DNA of 64,000 nucleotides, from positions 67,208,680-67,272,679 of the forward strand of contig QCXZ01000137.1 in the NCBI GenBank assembly GCA_025024175.1, read 5' to 3'. Made by a program: the position numbers and the translations under genes. The notes under the pieces were generated by a model. The model was not told where the DNA came from. It did not search any database and was given only the letters and a program-made list of their open reading frames with translations. The DNA is from Rhyzopertha dominica (taxonomy: Eukaryota > Arthropoda > Insecta > Coleoptera > Bostrichidae). Positions 62,201 through 64,000 of the stretch are shown here, piece after piece. Each line of letters begins with the position of its first letter. Position 1 is the first letter of the stretch.

Positions 62201-63611
62201 TTAACATGCATAATATTGTTAAAATTCTTTCTGTTTTTCGAATAACACCACACTAACCCTGAAAATTATATTAATCAGTATAAATGCAAAACGTTTTTAA
62301 TTTTTTTCGCGAAAAGTTAGAGGAATAAAATACTGTACGTGTGTATTTCTGAATTCATCAAGAAGCCTTTACAAAACTTGCTGGGTAAAATATCCGGTGA
62401 CGTCTTTACGCGAGAACAATTAATTGAACACAGAAAACGTCAAAATACATAAATCGATTTGAAATAATGAATTTATTCCATACTTCCTTTCCACACTCTA
62501 TAGGTTGCTATTGTAATTAATGAAAATAGGCCCACCATAAGATATTAACAAAGCCATCTAAAATAATAGGNTTCACCCACAGAGAAAGAAAATCCAGGCC
62601 GCTGCAGCCATCACTCGGACCTTTTGCAGGCTGAAATGGAATGTGTTGAACGCCTTCAAGCAGAATTCGAGAAACTGGTGACGATAATAAAAGACCAAGC
62701 GCAAAGGAACATGTCGTTATGCCAAATGGCAGTCAACAAACTGGAGAGTTTATTGCTGACCCACGAAATAAGAGGAAAAACTATAATCCTAGAGAGCGTA
62801 TCCGCAGAATGTTGCCCTGCCAACTATCACTTCATTGACGACTTAATGGAGAAAGGTTCATGTGACACTGAGGATTTACAATCGAACAGCGGCAAAAGCT
62901 ATGAAGAAGCCTGCACGTCAAGAGCTCAGGCGAAACCCAAAAGTCCCGACCCAGAGCACGAGAGATTAATACAAAAGAAAACCATGGACAACGCTTACCA
63001 CCTAGTGCCGTCGATTTTGAAGATGTGCGACAACACGATCGACCTCCCTGATGTCCAAACGACAGAGAAACAGCAGACATTAGAAAGGAACGCGAGCTCA
63101 AGCGATAGGAGCAGCAAAACCAAACCAGAATACTCCGAAATATTGTTAAGAGCCTTGGTTAAACACGTGGATCAAAATTCTGGTTCCAAGGGAGTGCCAA
63201 GTCGGTGGACCGCGTCGATTCAAAGCCTCCAGAAGATGCCCAATTGCCAAAAAATGCTCGGGGGTGATATACGCGTGAGCTGCAAGGAGAAGCGGATAGG
63301 CTACGTCATATCCACTGGAGGAAACTTCAATGCCGTGCAGTTGGGCTTGGACTCGAACAACCGACCCTTGGCTATAAAGAGGATACCAAAAGAGAGCAAT
63401 GTGTGCAAGACCCTGAAGGTGCTCATAAATCCTCTTCTGGGTCTTCGTAACACGCACATATTGCACTACTTCGCCTGCGATTACGAAAACAACGAACTAA
63501 TTCTGGCCACCCCGCTTTGCGAATACAACATAGGACAATATTTGATGCTCCTGAGACAAAACGCGCAGCATTTTTTGACCGCGGCTGAAGTTGTGAGCCA
63601 ATTCCTGGCCG
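50726..63611 (+). CDS. Ankyrin-repeat protein with IRE1/RNase L-like kinase domain (3' end outside window)
   Basis: Nine exons join without a phase clash: 50726-50869, 53817-53915, 53970-54263, 56700-56945, 57001-57159, 58332-58507, 58562-58754, 60409-60994 and 62583-63611, giving 975 codons so far. The last exon ends at a GTTAGT donor, so the gene continues. Exon 1 is basic with CSTC. Residues about 50-255 hold ankyrin repeats (ALSWAVKLKHEDVVDYLLSH, TPLMVACFLLQYDMINLLLQ). A helical region, a basic KKPKKKPKP patch (about 467) and a Cys-rich piece (MCGSCKC, about 558) follow. From about residue 857 a kinase N-lobe begins: GYVISTGGNF, LAIKRI (Lys about 898), ILHYFACDYE, LCEYNIGQYL. Ankyrin plus this kinase type recalls RNase L; the RNase part cannot be seen. 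An upstream in-frame ATG (50657) would add 23 residues. Linkage of exon 1 rests on phase and base composition. Confidence 0.8.
51286..51823. mobile_element. Foldback element with about 205-bp arms
   Basis: Arms 51286-51490 and 51611-51823 are inverted copies (GATATACAGGATGT at the outer ends, TTTTTCAAAAATATTTCTTA and GTACGAAGTG / CACTTCGTA inward). The loop is about 120 bp. No frame. It lies in intron 1 of the ankyrin-kinase gene. Confidence 0.75.
53224..53316. repeat. CT microsatellite
   Basis: A run of (CT)n with occasional G or T interruptions, ending in CCCCCTCTTTCT. Long open frames crossing it are artefacts of the repeat. It lies in intron 1 of the ankyrin-kinase gene, about 500 bp before exon 2. 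Confidence 0.9.
54905..55440 (-). pseudogene. Tc1-family transposase relic
   Basis: On the minus strand pieces read YREILDTAMLPHGLEKL, DHDIHVLDWP in a shifted frame, and ALLEEWQKIPLETITKVVDS followed by MPKQCESV, in the order of a Tc1 transposase C-terminal half. ACAGTAGTAATCCAAAAAATGCAACAC near 54906 may be the terminal repeat. It lies in intron 3 of the ankyrin-kinase gene. Confidence 0.7.
57690..57891. repeat. Two-copy tandem repeat, 101-bp unit
   Basis: GCTTGGCGTCACGATTAGCA followed by CTTCCTC begins at 57690 and again at 57791. Both copies continue with CTTCCA.AA.GGAATTAGCGTC.CGA and TTACTAAG.GGT. The unit is richer in GC than its surroundings. It lies in intron 5 of the ankyrin-kinase gene. 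Confidence 0.7.
61494..62017. mobile_element. Diverged foldback element in the last visible intron
   Basis: Arms 61494-61672 and 61861-62017 are diverged inverted copies: GTAGGTG.TCGG, TCTGCGGTA, GGATCCAAAC and AGTAGGTTACA on the left, with GTAGGTTGTTGTCGG, GCTGTGGTA, GGATCCAAAC and AGTAGCTTACA when the right is complemented. About 190 bp lies between. It sits between exons 8 and 9 of the ankyrin-kinase gene. Confidence 0.6.
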
Positions 63612-64000
63612 GTTAGTCCAGGCAAAATAGAAACTGAAATTCAGATAATCAGTGGAAGGATGAAAATTTGTGGAATAGGTGGGAAATTAACTTGTGAAGA
63701 AAAGTGCAAGTTGTCGGGTATTTGTTAGAAATAAAAACAAAAATCGCGAAAAGCAAAAAAAACGGACGGTAAACAATTTTTTGCGAATGTTGAGAGAACG
63801 GCTACACTTAGGAGTAGGACAAAAATGTAGGCATATTATCTATATAAAGCCGGTAGCAGCATTTTTCGGTTTGGTATGGAAAAACACAAAGCACATGAGC
63901 GCCATTTTGGCTGTAAAATGTGAACTTTTTTATTTAAAATACAATTTAAGAAATTTAAAAGTCCAGTAAATTTTTTTTATATATTTTTATTAATTATTAT
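63612..64000 (+). other. Start of the next intron of the ankyrin-kinase gene
   Basis: After the GTTAGT donor at 63612 no frame continues the kinase fold (no HxD/HGN loop). The open frame at 63694-63969 is Lys/Arg-rich and shows no kinase residues, so it is probably intron. Confidence 0.5.

Noticed and set aside
63694..63969. 91-codon frame after the last visible exon
   Set aside because: Does not continue the kinase fold and has no acceptor in the right phase. Likely intron.
1..64000. CRISPR array, tRNA or rRNA genes, operons
   Set aside because: No regularly spaced repeats of the right size and no tRNA or rRNA signatures seen. Gene structure is eukaryotic.

Overview
The window looks like nuclear DNA of an insect. 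It is AT-rich, its genes are split by GT-AG introns (the shortest 54-62 bp), and it carries insect-type genes: a pair of clip-domain serine protease zymogens, boca/Mesd, MOZART1 and a eukaryotic mitochondrial peptide deformylase. Much of the remainder is decayed transposable elements of families common in insects (Penelope-like, Jockey-like LINE, Tc1, hAT, THAP/P-like, foldback). A beetle is my best guess from gene flavour and repeat content, but that is inference.

Layout. 1-9.8 kb: repeat-rich and gene-free (Penelope-like 3' end, hAT relic, ~200-bp tandem repeat, LINE relic, a 691-bp hAT-type element with an exact 8-bp target duplication). 9.8-13.1 kb: a compact island with peptide deformylase (+), MOZART1 (+) and boca (-, convergent with MOZART1). 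13.2-17.0 kb: a 3.8-kb insertion bounded by hAT-type inverted termini and the 8-bp duplication CCCCACAC; it contains two Tc1 fragments arranged as a palindrome. 19.9-46.1 kb: two head-to-tail minus-strand clip-domain serine protease genes (387 and 401 aa). Each has six exons with the same intron phases, and the three catalytic-domain exons are 110, 427 and 168 nt in both genes. Their long introns are full of transposons. 46.8-49.4 kb: a Penelope-like element with inverted terminal copies. 50.7 kb to beyond the right edge: a plus-strand gene of at least nine coding exons with ankyrin repeats at the N terminus and, after a long linker, the N-lobe of a kinase domain that reads most like the IRE1/RNase L type. 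It runs off the window before the rest of the kinase and any RNase domain.

The protease pair would be secreted and probably works in a haemolymph proteolytic cascade (Toll or melanization type). The ankyrin-kinase gene is the least conventional gene here and the best candidate for a poorly described system. Exon models were built by eye from splice sites, reading phase and family resemblance, with no transcript support.
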